A program made the translations under genes and the position numbers. From the NCBI GenBank assembly GCA_025359105.1, contig JANYHK010000059.1, positions 1 to 64,000 on the forward strand: DNA of 64,000 nucleotides, in the 5' to 3' direction. Origin of the DNA: Myxococcales bacterium (GTDB lineage: Bacteria > Myxococcota_A > Polyangia > Polyangiales > Polyangiaceae). Shown piece after piece: positions 39,994 to 47,839 of the stretch (position 1 is its first letter; each line of letters starts with the position of its first letter). The notes under the pieces are model-generated. The model was not told the DNA's origin and did no database searches. It saw only the letters and a list, made by a program, of their open reading frames with translations.

Positions 39994-41250
39994 ATGACCA
40001 ACTGGCGTCGGTTCCTGCTCGCGTCCCTCCTCACGTTTCCCACGGGCCTCGTCGCCGCGGGCTGCTCGTCGGCCGGCGAGAGCACCGGCGCCGGCGAGGA
40101 CGACGTCACGAACGTCAAGCAGTCGAGCGTGAAGGATCAGTCGACGGAGAATTGCTGGACGTACGCCTCGATGGGCTGGGCCGAGTCGCTCTACGAGACG
40201 GCCACCGGCAAGAACATCGATCTCAGCGAGTCGTACGTCACCTACTGGCACTGGTACGAGCAGATCACGGCCGGCGCCGTCTCCGGCGGCGTCATCGAAG
40301 AGGGCGGCTCGTGGGGCGAGGCGGCGGACCTGATGCTCAAGTACGGCGTCATGGCGACGAAGGACTTCGTCCCGCAGGACGCGACCAAGGAGCTGTCCGA
40401 TCGCCAGACGGTCGCCGTGAAGGCCATCAACGAAGCCCTGAAGAGCGGCGACCTGCGCACCGGCGCGGCGCGGCGTGATCGTGCGAAGGTCCGGCAGGTC
40501 CTGGACAAGGCGTGGCAGCTGACGCCGGAGGTGACCGCCGCGCTCGACGCGACGTTCGGCGCCGACGTCTCGAAGACGCTCGCCACGGCCGGCGCGACCG
40601 CGAGCAAGATGGTCCAGCGCCCAGCCGATCTTCCGGTGAAGCTGAAGAACCCCTCCACGAAGCGGACCGACACCGTCACGCTCGCCGACGCGCTCGGCAC
40701 GCACAAGTCGGCCGCGGATCAGGAGCACCGCAACGGGACGTTCGCGTGGAACGACGTCGCCTACCCGCGCACCAAGCAGGCGCGTCGCGATTTCTTGAAG
40801 CGCGTCCAGCGTGCGCTCGCCGACGGCAACCCGGTCGTCGTCAACTGGGAGGTCGACTTCAACGCGCTCACGGCCGACGGGAAGTTCCTGGAGCCGCCGG
40901 CCAAGCCGGGCTCGCAAGGCGGCCACGTCGTGCTCGCCGTCGACTACCAGGTCGAGAACGTCCCCGGCTTCGGCACGCTCCCGGCGGGCGTCGTCGAGAC
41001 GCGCCCCGCGGCGCTCGAGGCCGCGCTCGCCGATCAGGCGATCGTCACGTTCATCCGCATCAAGAACTCGTGGGGCACGACCTACCACCCGCTCCCGGCG
41101 CCCGCGGCGGCCGGCGATCACGATCTTTACCTGAAGTACCTGAACGGTCCGATCCAGGAGTGCGATCAGGACGCCAACGGCAACTCGAAGCCGGGCACCT
41201 GCGTGAAGGCCATCCCGTTCGAATCCGTCGTCCTGCCCGCCGGCTATTAG
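39994..41250 (+). CDS. papain-like (C1) cysteine protease lipoprotein
   Basis: 418 residues from ATG 39994. The signal peptide ends in lipobox VAAGC (Cys24). The C1 catalytic set is clear: oxyanion Gln and Cys in VKDQSTENCWTYAS (Cys54), His in GGHVVLAVDYQ (His311) and Asn in IKNSWGTTYH (Asn358). There is almost no propeptide between the lipobox and the active-site Cys. An insertion of about 110 Lys/Arg/Ala-rich residues (about 140-250) sits inside the fold. It should act in the periplasm or at the cell surface, perhaps in predation or toxin-like roles (inference). Confidence 0.88.
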   Translation: MTNWRRFLLASLLTFPTGLVAAGCSSAGESTGAGEDDVTNVKQSSVKDQSTENCWTYASMGWAESLYETATGKNIDLSESYVTYWHWYEQITAGAVSGGVIEEGGSWGEAADLMLKYGVMATKDFVPQDATKELSDRQTVAVKAINEALKSGDLRTGAARRDRAKVRQVLDKAWQLTPEVTAALDATFGADVSKTLATAGATASKMVQRPADLPVKLKNPSTKRTDTVTLADALGTHKSAADQEHRNGTFAWNDVAYPRTKQARRDFLKRVQRALADGNPVVVNWEVDFNALTADGKFLEPPAKPGSQGGHVVLAVDYQVENVPGFGTLPAGVVETRPAALEAALADQAIVTFIRIKNSWGTTYHPLPAPAAAGDHDLYLKYLNGPIQECDQDANGNSKPGTCVKAIPFESVVLPAGY

Positions 41251-41274
41251 GCGGCGACTAGGGACTAGCGAAGC

Positions 41275-41535
41275 TCAGCCCGCGGCGGCGATGATCGTCT
41301 TGCTGCGTTCGAGCTTGCTCGCGACGATCTCGCACGACTTGTTCAAGGTCGAGATGTGCTGGAGCTCGGAGTCGTCGACCTTGATCTGGTACTTGCGCTC
41401 GATGGCGGCGACGATTTCGACGCCCATCATCGAGTCGATGCCGAGGTCTTTGAAGTGGGTGTCGTCCGGCAAGGCGTCGACCTCGGCGATTTCGCAGATC
41501 AGCTCGCGAAGCTCGTCTTTCAGGTGATCGGTCAT
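41275..41535 (-). CDS. acyl carrier protein
   Basis: 86 residues. The phosphopantetheine attachment Ser is in LGIDSMMGVEI. It carries acyl or polyketide intermediates as thioesters. It is the last gene of the minus-strand arm (FAAL, ACP, ACP), 22 bp after the neighbouring ACP. It differs from a housekeeping AcpP in its tail (ERSKTIIAAAG) and in the DSM rather than DSL motif, so it is a specialised carrier. Confidence 0.92.
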   Translation of the reverse strand: MTDHLKDELRELICEIAEVDALPDDTHFKDLGIDSMMGVEIVAAIERKYQIKVDDSELQHISTLNKSCEIVASKLERSKTIIAAAG

Positions 41536-41557
41536 GTCTACTTCCTCCGGATGGCGA

Positions 41558-41806
41558 TCAGGCCGTTTGGCGCTTCTCGACGACGTTGAGCAAGTCCTGC
41601 ACCGTTTGGATGCCGGCGAGGGACTCGTCGGGGATCTGAATCTTCAGCTGGCGCTCCATCGCGCCGACGATTTCGAGCATGCCGAGGGAGTCGATCCCGA
41701 GCTGGCTGATCGCGGTGGTCTCGTCGATCCCTTTGAATTCCTTCTCGACGATCTCAGTGGCCGTCTTTTCGAAAAGGTCGAGGAGGTCTGCGCGACTGCG
41801 TGCCAT
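41558..41806 (-). CDS. acyl carrier protein
   Basis: 82 residues from ATG 41806. The carrier site is LGIDSLGMLEIV. The open frame upstream of this ATG is not coding. It follows the acyl-AMP ligase gene by 94 bp and is the obvious acceptor for the activated fatty acid, because FAAL enzymes pass acyl-adenylates to a partner ACP. Confidence 0.92.
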   Translation of the reverse strand: MARSRADLLDLFEKTATEIVEKEFKGIDETTAISQLGIDSLGMLEIVGAMERQLKIQIPDESLAGIQTVQDLLNVVEKRQTA

Positions 41807-41900
41807 GGGTTCGTTCTCTCTCCGTGAGACTTCTTGCAACTCTTTAGACGTCTGATTCAAGAAAAGGGCCACAAATCGTTCATTATTCCTGCGTAAAACG

Positions 41901-43601
41901 CTACGCAGTGGCCGCGTCGTTCGCGCCTGCCTTGGGCTTGGCGAACGCGCCCTCGAGGAACATCTGTTTGGTCTTGCGGCGCTGTGGCTTGCCGCTGGAC
42001 GTGCGTGGCAGGCCGCCTTGCGCAACGATCTCGACCTTGTGCACCGAGATGCCGATCTGCGACGTCACCGCGTTCTGGATGGCGTCTGTGAGGCCGGCCG
42101 CGTCGCTCTGGAAGGCCTCGGCGCACACGAAGAGCTGCTCCTCGCCGTCGACGTCGGCTCCGAAGGCGACCACGTTGCCGCGGCGTACTCCCGGCAGCTC
42201 GCTGATGACCCACTCGATGTCGCTCGGGTAGAAGTTGCGGCCGCGGATGATGATGATGTCCTTGAGGCGCCCGCAGATGAAGAGCTCGCCGTTCACGGTG
42301 TAACCGAGGTCTCCCGTATACAGCCAGCCGTCCTTCCAGGCCTCGGCGGTGAGCTCGGGCTCCTCGAAGTAGCCGCTGGTGACGCTGGGGCCGCGCGTGA
42401 TGATCTGACCGACCTGGCGATCGGCGAGGTGCGTGCCGGCTTCGTCGACGATCGCGAGCTCGTGGTCGGGGAAGGCGCGCCCGCAGTTCACGAGCTCCTG
42501 CGTCCCTTCGCCGGGAGCTACCGCCTTGGCGTCGTGGGTCTGCAAAGCTTTCGCGTCGATGCAGTCGCTGCGCACGCCGGTGCCGTGCTGCACGAAGGTG
42601 ATCGCCAGGGTCGCCTCCGCCATTCCGTACGACGGCAGGAAGGAAGTGGGCTTGAAGCCTGCCGGCGCGAGCTTGTCGGCGAACTCGCGCAGCGTCTTGG
42701 CCTGGATCGGCTCGGCGCCGCAGCCGGTGATGCGCATGCACGAGAGATCGAGGCCCGCGACGTCCTTCTCCTTCAAGCGTTTGGAGACGAGGGCGTACGC
42801 GAAGTTCGGGGCGTAGGTGATCGTGCCGCGGTGGCGGTGGATCGTGTCGAGCCAGATGCGCGGCGCGCGGACGAAGCTCGCCGTCGGCAGGAAGACGACG
42901 GGGATGTTGGTGAAGAGCGGCCCGATGACGAAGCCGATGAGCCCCATGTCGTGGAAGAGCGGGAGCCAGGAGACGCCCTTGTCGAAGGAGCTGTCCTTGC
43001 CGAGGCCGTGGATCATGAACGCTTCGCTGTTCGCCGCGAGGTTCGCGTGCGTCACCGCGACGCCCTTGGGCCGCGACGTCGAGCCGCTCGTGAACTGCAA
43101 AAACCCGAGATCGTCGCCGGTCACTTTCACGTCGAGGGGGCCGGGCGCGGGGGCGGCGTGCTCGTCGACCGTGACGACGCCGAAGCGCAGGTTGTCGACG
43201 CGCGGGAGGACCGGATCGACGTAGGGGCGCGTCGCGGTCGTGGTGAGGAGCATGGCCGCGCCGCTCGCCTTCGCGATGTGGGCGACGGTGTCGTGGTAGG
43301 CGTCGACGTTCTTGAACGACAGCTGTGGGTAGATCGGCACAGGTACGACGCCCGCGTAGACCGCGCCGAGGAACGAAAGAACGAACTCGTCGCCGTCGGG
43401 GACGACGATGGCGAGACGGTCGCCCTTCACGAGGCCCTTCGCGGCCAGGTGCGCGCCGCGGCGCGTCGCTTCCTCGTGGATGTTCGCGAACGAGCAGAAG
43501 CGCTCCGTGCCGTCGGGGCGGACGAAGACGAACCCTCGCAGGGTGTCGTGGGACAGTTCCTTGATGGCGTCCACGAGCGTCGGCGCGACGAACTTCGGCA
43601 T
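41901..43601 (-). CDS. fatty acyl-AMP ligase (FAAL / acyl-ACP synthetase type)
   Basis: 566 residues. An ANL-superfamily adenylating enzyme with the P-loop FTSGSTSRPKGVAVTH, SWLPLFHDMGLIGF, APNFAYAL, SYGMAEATLAI, YTGDLGY and the C-terminal hinge/catalytic Lys region (GRLKDIIIIRGRNFYPSDIEW; LPRTSSGKPQRRK). The HDMGLIG and PNFAYxL elements are typical of FAALs, which activate fatty acids with ATP and load them on carrier proteins rather than CoA. It probably supplies the starter chain for the divergent ketosynthase genes. Confidence 0.9.
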   Translation of the reverse strand: MPKFVAPTLVDAIKELSHDTLRGFVFVRPDGTERFCSFANIHEEATRRGAHLAAKGLVKGDRLAIVVPDGDEFVLSFLGAVYAGVVPVPIYPQLSFKNVDAYHDTVAHIAKASGAAMLLTTTATRPYVDPVLPRVDNLRFGVVTVDEHAAPAPGPLDVKVTGDDLGFLQFTSGSTSRPKGVAVTHANLAANSEAFMIHGLGKDSSFDKGVSWLPLFHDMGLIGFVIGPLFTNIPVVFLPTASFVRAPRIWLDTIHRHRGTITYAPNFAYALVSKRLKEKDVAGLDLSCMRITGCGAEPIQAKTLREFADKLAPAGFKPTSFLPSYGMAEATLAITFVQHGTGVRSDCIDAKALQTHDAKAVAPGEGTQELVNCGRAFPDHELAIVDEAGTHLADRQVGQIITRGPSVTSGYFEEPELTAEAWKDGWLYTGDLGYTVNGELFICGRLKDIIIIRGRNFYPSDIEWVISELPGVRRGNVVAFGADVDGEEQLFVCAEAFQSDAAGLTDAIQNAVTSQIGISVHKVEIVAQGGLPRTSSGKPQRRKTKQMFLEGAFAKPKAGANDAATA

Positions 43602-43727
43602 CTTCCTCTCGCTCCTCCAGAAGCCGCCTGCACTTACTGCGCCGAGCCCCCTCGCGCAAGGCCGGGTTGACCGATCTCGGATGCGGACCGCGTAGCGAAT
43701 TTCGCAGTAGTTTTCGAGTCCACGACG

Positions 43728-43756
43728 TTGCGAGGGTGCGGTTCCCGACTTATAAG
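43728..43756 (+). promoter_or_regulatory. sigma-70-type promoter of the ketosynthase operon
   Basis: TTGCGA (43728-43733), a 17-bp spacer, and TATAAG (43751-43756). The predicted start of transcription falls at about 43763, on the GTG start codon itself, so the message may be leaderless, which fits the absence of a ribosome site. It lies in the 160-bp divergent region shared with the FAAL gene. Confidence 0.5.
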
Positions 43757-43762
43757 CTGACC

Positions 43763-45001
43763 GTGTCCGCCCTGCCGCGCGTCTACATCACCGGAGTCGG
43801 GGTGATCAGCTCCATCGGGCTCGGCAAGCGCGACTACTTCGCCGCCCTGGCCGAAGGCAAGAGCGGCATCACGCCGGTCGAGTCGTTCGACCCGTCAGGC
43901 CTCGGCCGAACGTACGCCGGCGAGGTGAAGCACTTTCGCGCGCGCGACCACCTGACCGCCAACGAGGCGCGCCGCACCGGGCGCTGCTCGGCGATGACCC
44001 TCGCGGCAGCGCGCATGGCGATCGAGGACGCCGGCATCGGCCCGGACGCGCTCAAGGGCCCGCGCACCGCGGTCGTCCTCGGGACGACGATGGGCGAAGC
44101 GCAGATCCTGGAGTCGCTCGATCACTCGTGGATCAAGAGCGGCCCTGCCGGCATCAAGCGCGCGCTCCTCCCGAAGTACGGATCGACGCTGCTTCCCATC
44201 CACGTCGCGCGGGCGATCGGCGCCGAAGGGATGGTCCTCACCCTCCCCGCCGCGTGCGCCGCCGGCAACTACGCCATCGGCTTCGCGATGGACCTCATTC
44301 GCGCCGGGCGCGCCGACATCGTCATCACCGGCGCGAGCGAGATCATCCAGGAGCTGCAGTTCTCCGGCTTCGTGCGCCTCGGCGCCGTCGCGCAGAACCG
44401 CTGCCAGCCGTTCGATCTCAACCGGCAAGGGCTCATCGTCGGCGAGGGCGCGGGGCTGCTGGTCGTCGAGAGCGAGGCCTCCGTCGTCCGTCGCGGCGCG
44501 CAGCCGCAGGCCGAGATCCGCGGCTACGGCCTCTCGTGCGACGCCTACCACATCACCCGTCCGCGCGAGGACGCCGCCGGCAGCATCCTCGCGATGCGCG
44601 ACGCGATCACGCGCTCCGGCATCACGCCCGACGACGTGGACTTCGTCAACGCGCACGGCACCGGCACCAAAGCCAACGATCTCGCCGAGGCCAAGGTCAT
44701 GAAGGACGTGTTCGGCGATCGGCGCGTTCCGATCTCGAGCGTGAAGAGCATGATCGGTCACTGCATGGGGGCGTCGAGCGCGCTCGAGGCGATCGCGTGC
44801 GTCATGACGATCGAGCAGGGCATCTACCCGCCCACGATCGGCTACGAGACGCCGGATCCCGACTGCGACATCGCGATCGTCGCCAACACCGCCCAGCATG
44901 GGCCGTCCGACGTCATCCTCAACAACTCGCTCGCGTTCGGCGGCTACAACGCGGTGACCTGCTTCGCCAAGCCGGGCAAGCTCCCGCCCATCGCGGCCTG
45001 A
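43763..45001 (+). CDS. beta-ketoacyl-ACP synthase (FabF-like KS)
   Basis: 412 residues from GTG 43763; the ORF is open to 43667, but the fold starts at RVYITGVGVISSIG. The Claisen-condensation triad is complete: Cys165 (LPAACAAGNYA), His298 (NAHGTGT) and His333 (SMIGHCMGA). It should extend an acyl-ACP by decarboxylative condensation with malonyl-ACP. The next gene is a catalytically altered paralog in the same reading frame, separated by only one stop codon, so the pair is probably a heterodimer like KS/chain-length-factor pairs. Confidence 0.93.
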   Translation: MSALPRVYITGVGVISSIGLGKRDYFAALAEGKSGITPVESFDPSGLGRTYAGEVKHFRARDHLTANEARRTGRCSAMTLAAARMAIEDAGIGPDALKGPRTAVVLGTTMGEAQILESLDHSWIKSGPAGIKRALLPKYGSTLLPIHVARAIGAEGMVLTLPAACAAGNYAIGFAMDLIRAGRADIVITGASEIIQELQFSGFVRLGAVAQNRCQPFDLNRQGLIVGEGAGLLVVESEASVVRRGAQPQAEIRGYGLSCDAYHITRPREDAAGSILAMRDAITRSGITPDDVDFVNAHGTGTKANDLAEAKVMKDVFGDRRVPISSVKSMIGHCMGASSALEAIACVMTIEQGIYPPTIGYETPDPDCDIAIVANTAQHGPSDVILNNSLAFGGYNAVTCFAKPGKLPPIAA

Positions 45002-45007
45002 GGCGAA

Positions 45008-46159
45008 CTGAAACCGCGCGCGCTCACCGGCCTCGGAATCGTCTCGGCGGCCGGCATCGGTCGCGAGGCCTTCCTCCGCGCGATGATGGCTCCGGTGGCG
45101 CTCGCCACGCAGCCCCAGCACCCCATCGAGTCGTTCGACGCCGCCCGCTACCCGGACGCGCGCCTCGCGGAGGTCGTCGGCTTCGATCCGACGAAGTACC
45201 TGGGGGACAAGGGGCTGCGCACGCTCGACCGGCTCACCAAGCTCCTCGTCGTCGCGGCGCGCCTCGCGATGCACGATGCCGGCTTCAAGAAGGACGGCGC
45301 GTACGTGTCGTCGTCGCCTGAGCGCGTGGGGATCTGCTGCTCGAACGCGTACGGCAGCCTCGAGGCGATCACCGAGCTCGACCGCGTCGCCAAGCTCGAG
45401 GACGCGCGGTACATCAACCCGTCGAAGTTCCCCAACACCGTCGCCAACAGCGCCAGCGGGTACGTGAGCATCTGGGAAGACTTGCGGGCGCTGAACGTGA
45501 GCGTGTCCGATGGCAACTGCGGCGGGCTCGACGCCGCGGCATGCGCCGACGTGTACCTCGACACCGGCCGGGCCGACGCGGTGCTCATCGGCGGCGGCGA
45601 GGCGCTGAGCGAGGCGTTGTACCTCGCGTTCCACAAGCTCGGCGCGCTTGACGAGCGCTCGTCGTGCCTCGGCGAAGGCGCCGCGCTCCTCGCCCTCGAG
45701 CCCATGGAGGCCGCGAAGGCCCGCGGCGCGACCATCTGCGCCCAGCTCGTCGGCTACGGCACCGCCTTCGTGGCGCCGGAGAGCGAGAGCCTGATCCACG
45801 CGTCGGCCGAGGCGATGGAGCGCGCGATCACCTTCGCGATCGCCGACGCCGGGCTGGCCGCCGGCGCGATCGACGTCGTGGCGAGCGGAGTCTCCGGGCT
45901 CGCGCGGTTCGACGAGTGCGAGATGAAGGCGATCGACGCCGTGCTCGGCACGAGCGTGGCCGTCGCCGCCCCCAAAGCGATCCTGGGCGAGACGCTCGGC
46001 GCGGGCGGCGCCATGGGAATCGCCGCGGCGCTCGCGTGGCTCGACGGCGCTCCGCCCGCCATGCTCCTGCGCGGCACGGCCCCCCGCGACGTGCGGACGG
46101 TGCTCGTCACCTCGATGGGCTTCTACGGCAATGCGTCGGCGGTGATCGTCCGGCGGTAG
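45008..46159 (+). CDS. ketosynthase-like partner lacking both catalytic His
   Basis: About 383 residues if translation begins at CTG 45008, or 358 from the first ATG, 45083. The stretch before that ATG (ALTGLGIVSAAGIGREAF) is clearly the conserved KS N-terminus, so the ATG is too late; no ATG, GTG or TTG exists between the upstream stop (44999-45001) and 45083. A GAGGCG box precedes the CTG. The active-site Cys is kept (Cys171, DGNCGGLDA), but the two His positions are Ser293 (VASGVSG) and Glu328 (ILGETLGA). It therefore cannot decarboxylate malonyl units normally and is probably a chain-length-determining or transacylating partner of the 43763 KS. Confidence 0.85.
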   Translation: MKPRALTGLGIVSAAGIGREAFLRAMMAPVALATQPQHPIESFDAARYPDARLAEVVGFDPTKYLGDKGLRTLDRLTKLLVVAARLAMHDAGFKKDGAYVSSSPERVGICCSNAYGSLEAITELDRVAKLEDARYINPSKFPNTVANSASGYVSIWEDLRALNVSVSDGNCGGLDAAACADVYLDTGRADAVLIGGGEALSEALYLAFHKLGALDERSSCLGEGAALLALEPMEAAKARGATICAQLVGYGTAFVAPESESLIHASAEAMERAITFAIADAGLAAGAIDVVASGVSGLARFDECEMKAIDAVLGTSVAVAAPKAILGETLGAGGAMGIAAALAWLDGAPPAMLLRGTAPRDVRTVLVTSMGFYGNASAVIVRR

Positions 46160-46237
46160 CGACGCGCGCGTCCGCAGAAGTGGCAGACGGGCCCGTTTTG
46201 TGCAAAACGAGGCCCTCGAAGTAGGAGACATTCCCCA

Positions 46238-47467
46238 GTGAGTTGGATCGACGAAAAGGCGCACCTCGAGCTCGCGCGCATCCGCGAGGCCCGCGAAAAG
46301 CAGGTTTACCCGTACTTTCGCGAGTTCGAGACGGGGGGCCTGCACACGACGATCGCCGGCAAACCGGTCACCAACTTCAGCTCCAACGACTACCTCGGGC
46401 TCACCAACCACCCGCGTGTGAAGGAAGCTGCGCACAAGGCGATCGACAAGTACGCATGCGGCCTGTCGAGCTCGCGCGTCCAGGCGACCACGGTGGAGCA
46501 CGTGGACCTCGAGCGGCGCCTCGCGAAGTTCTTCGGTTTCGAGAAGTGCCTCACGTTCACGACCGGCTACCAGGCCATGCTCGGCCTCATCGCGGCGTCG
46601 GCGGACAAAGAGACGACGCTGGTGCTCGACAGCTTCAGCCACGCCTGCATCCTCGACGGCACCTTCCTCGCCGCCGGCGTCCCCGGCCGAGCGCCGGAGG
46701 TCCGCTTCTTCAACCACAACTCCGCCAAGAGCCTCGAGCGCATCCTGAAGACGCGCGAGCGGAAGAACGCGCTCGTGCTCGTCGAGGGCGTCTACTCGCT
46801 CGACGGCGACCGGGCGAACCTCACGGAGTTCGTCGAGATCTGCGACCGGTACGACGCCGTGCTCGCCGTCGACGACGCGCACGGCACCGGCACGCTCGGC
46901 GAGCACGGCAAGGGGCTCATCGAGGAGCTCGGCCTCCACGGACGCGTGCCGATCCTCATGACCGCGTTCTCCAAGACGTTCGGCGGCATCGGCGGGGCGC
47001 TCCTCGCCAGCACCGAGGTCATCGAGATGGTGCAGCACGCGGCGCGCTCGTTTCTCTTCAGCGCGAGCCTGCCGGTGCCGGTCGTGGCGGCGGTGTCGAC
47101 GATCCTCGACATGCTGGAGACCAGCGGCCCCGAGATGGTGCGCGAGCTCCACCAGAAGCGCGATTACATGCGCGGCAAGTTGCTCGAGGCGGGCTTCGAG
47201 CTCGGCACGAGCACGACGCACATCATGCCGGTCATGTGCCGCGACGAGCGGAAGACCCTCTTCATGCACGTCGCGATGCTCGAGTGCGGGGTCCTCATGG
47301 TCCCCATCACCTACCCCGGCGTGAAGCCGGGCGAGGAGCGCCTGCGCGTGAACGTGACGCGCGGCCACACGCAAGAGGACATGGACACGGCGCTCGAGCT
47401 CCTGAAGACATACGGCGAGGCTTTCTTCGTCCTTTCTGGTGAAGACATCGGACCGATGGAAGATTGA
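46238..47467 (+). CDS. PLP-dependent alpha-oxoamine synthase
   Basis: 409 residues from GTG 46238. Fold-type I enzyme of the family containing 8-amino-7-oxononanoate synthase, 2-amino-3-ketobutyrate CoA ligase and serine palmitoyltransferase. The PLP-binding Lys is Lys246 (TAFSKTFGGIGG). DDAHGTGTLGEHGKG (about 212-226) holds the cofactor Asp and His. NFSSNDYLGLTNHP and the Ser/His segment DSFSHACILDG are typical. It condenses an acyl thioester with an amino acid and releases CO2, giving an aminoketone. With an ACP gene 10 bp downstream, its acyl donor is probably an acyl-ACP, as in bacterial serine palmitoyltransferase-ACP pairs. The amino acid cannot be read from sequence. Confidence 0.9.
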   Translation: MSWIDEKAHLELARIREAREKQVYPYFREFETGGLHTTIAGKPVTNFSSNDYLGLTNHPRVKEAAHKAIDKYACGLSSSRVQATTVEHVDLERRLAKFFGFEKCLTFTTGYQAMLGLIAASADKETTLVLDSFSHACILDGTFLAAGVPGRAPEVRFFNHNSAKSLERILKTRERKNALVLVEGVYSLDGDRANLTEFVEICDRYDAVLAVDDAHGTGTLGEHGKGLIEELGLHGRVPILMTAFSKTFGGIGGALLASTEVIEMVQHAARSFLFSASLPVPVVAAVSTILDMLETSGPEMVRELHQKRDYMRGKLLEAGFELGTSTTHIMPVMCRDERKTLFMHVAMLECGVLMVPITYPGVKPGEERLRVNVTRGHTQEDMDTALELLKTYGEAFFVLSGEDIGPMED

Positions 47468-47477
47468 GGGGACGACG

Positions 47478-47720
47478 ATGGCAACCTACGAAGAGACGCT
47501 GCGCATCACCACCGACATCCTGAAGAAGCACGTCGACGCGACGAAGCCCGTAAGGCCGAACGATCACATCCAGAACGATCTGGGGCTCGACAGCCTCGGC
47601 GTGATGGAGGTGGTGGCCGACATCGAGGATCACTTCAACGTCATGATCCCGAACGAGCAGCTCACCACGTTCGCGACGGTCGAGGACGTCGCGCGCGCTC
47701 TGGCAAAGCTGAGCGCGTAG
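47478..47720 (+). CDS. acyl carrier protein
   Basis: 80 residues from ATG 47478 with ribosome site GAGGGGA. The carrier Ser is in LGLDSLGVMEVV. It closes the plus-strand arm KS, KS-like, oxoamine synthase, ACP and probably delivers the elongated chain to the oxoamine synthase. Confidence 0.93.
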   Translation: MATYEETLRITTDILKKHVDATKPVRPNDHIQNDLGLDSLGVMEVVADIEDHFNVMIPNEQLTTFATVEDVARALAKLSA

Positions 47721-47839
47721 TGTGCAGAGTCCCCCTCCCTGATGCTTCGCGCTCGTGCTGCGCACGAGAGGACTGGCAGACGGGCTGACGTGGGAGAAAT
47801 CGGGAACGAATCGTGGTTCTATCGTGTCGGAGCCACAAC

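Noticed and set aside
43895-47374. A 1,159-codon minus-strand ORF
   Set aside because: It is antisense to the KS, KS-like and oxoamine synthase genes, whose catalytic motifs are clear; its composition is typical of a shadow ORF.
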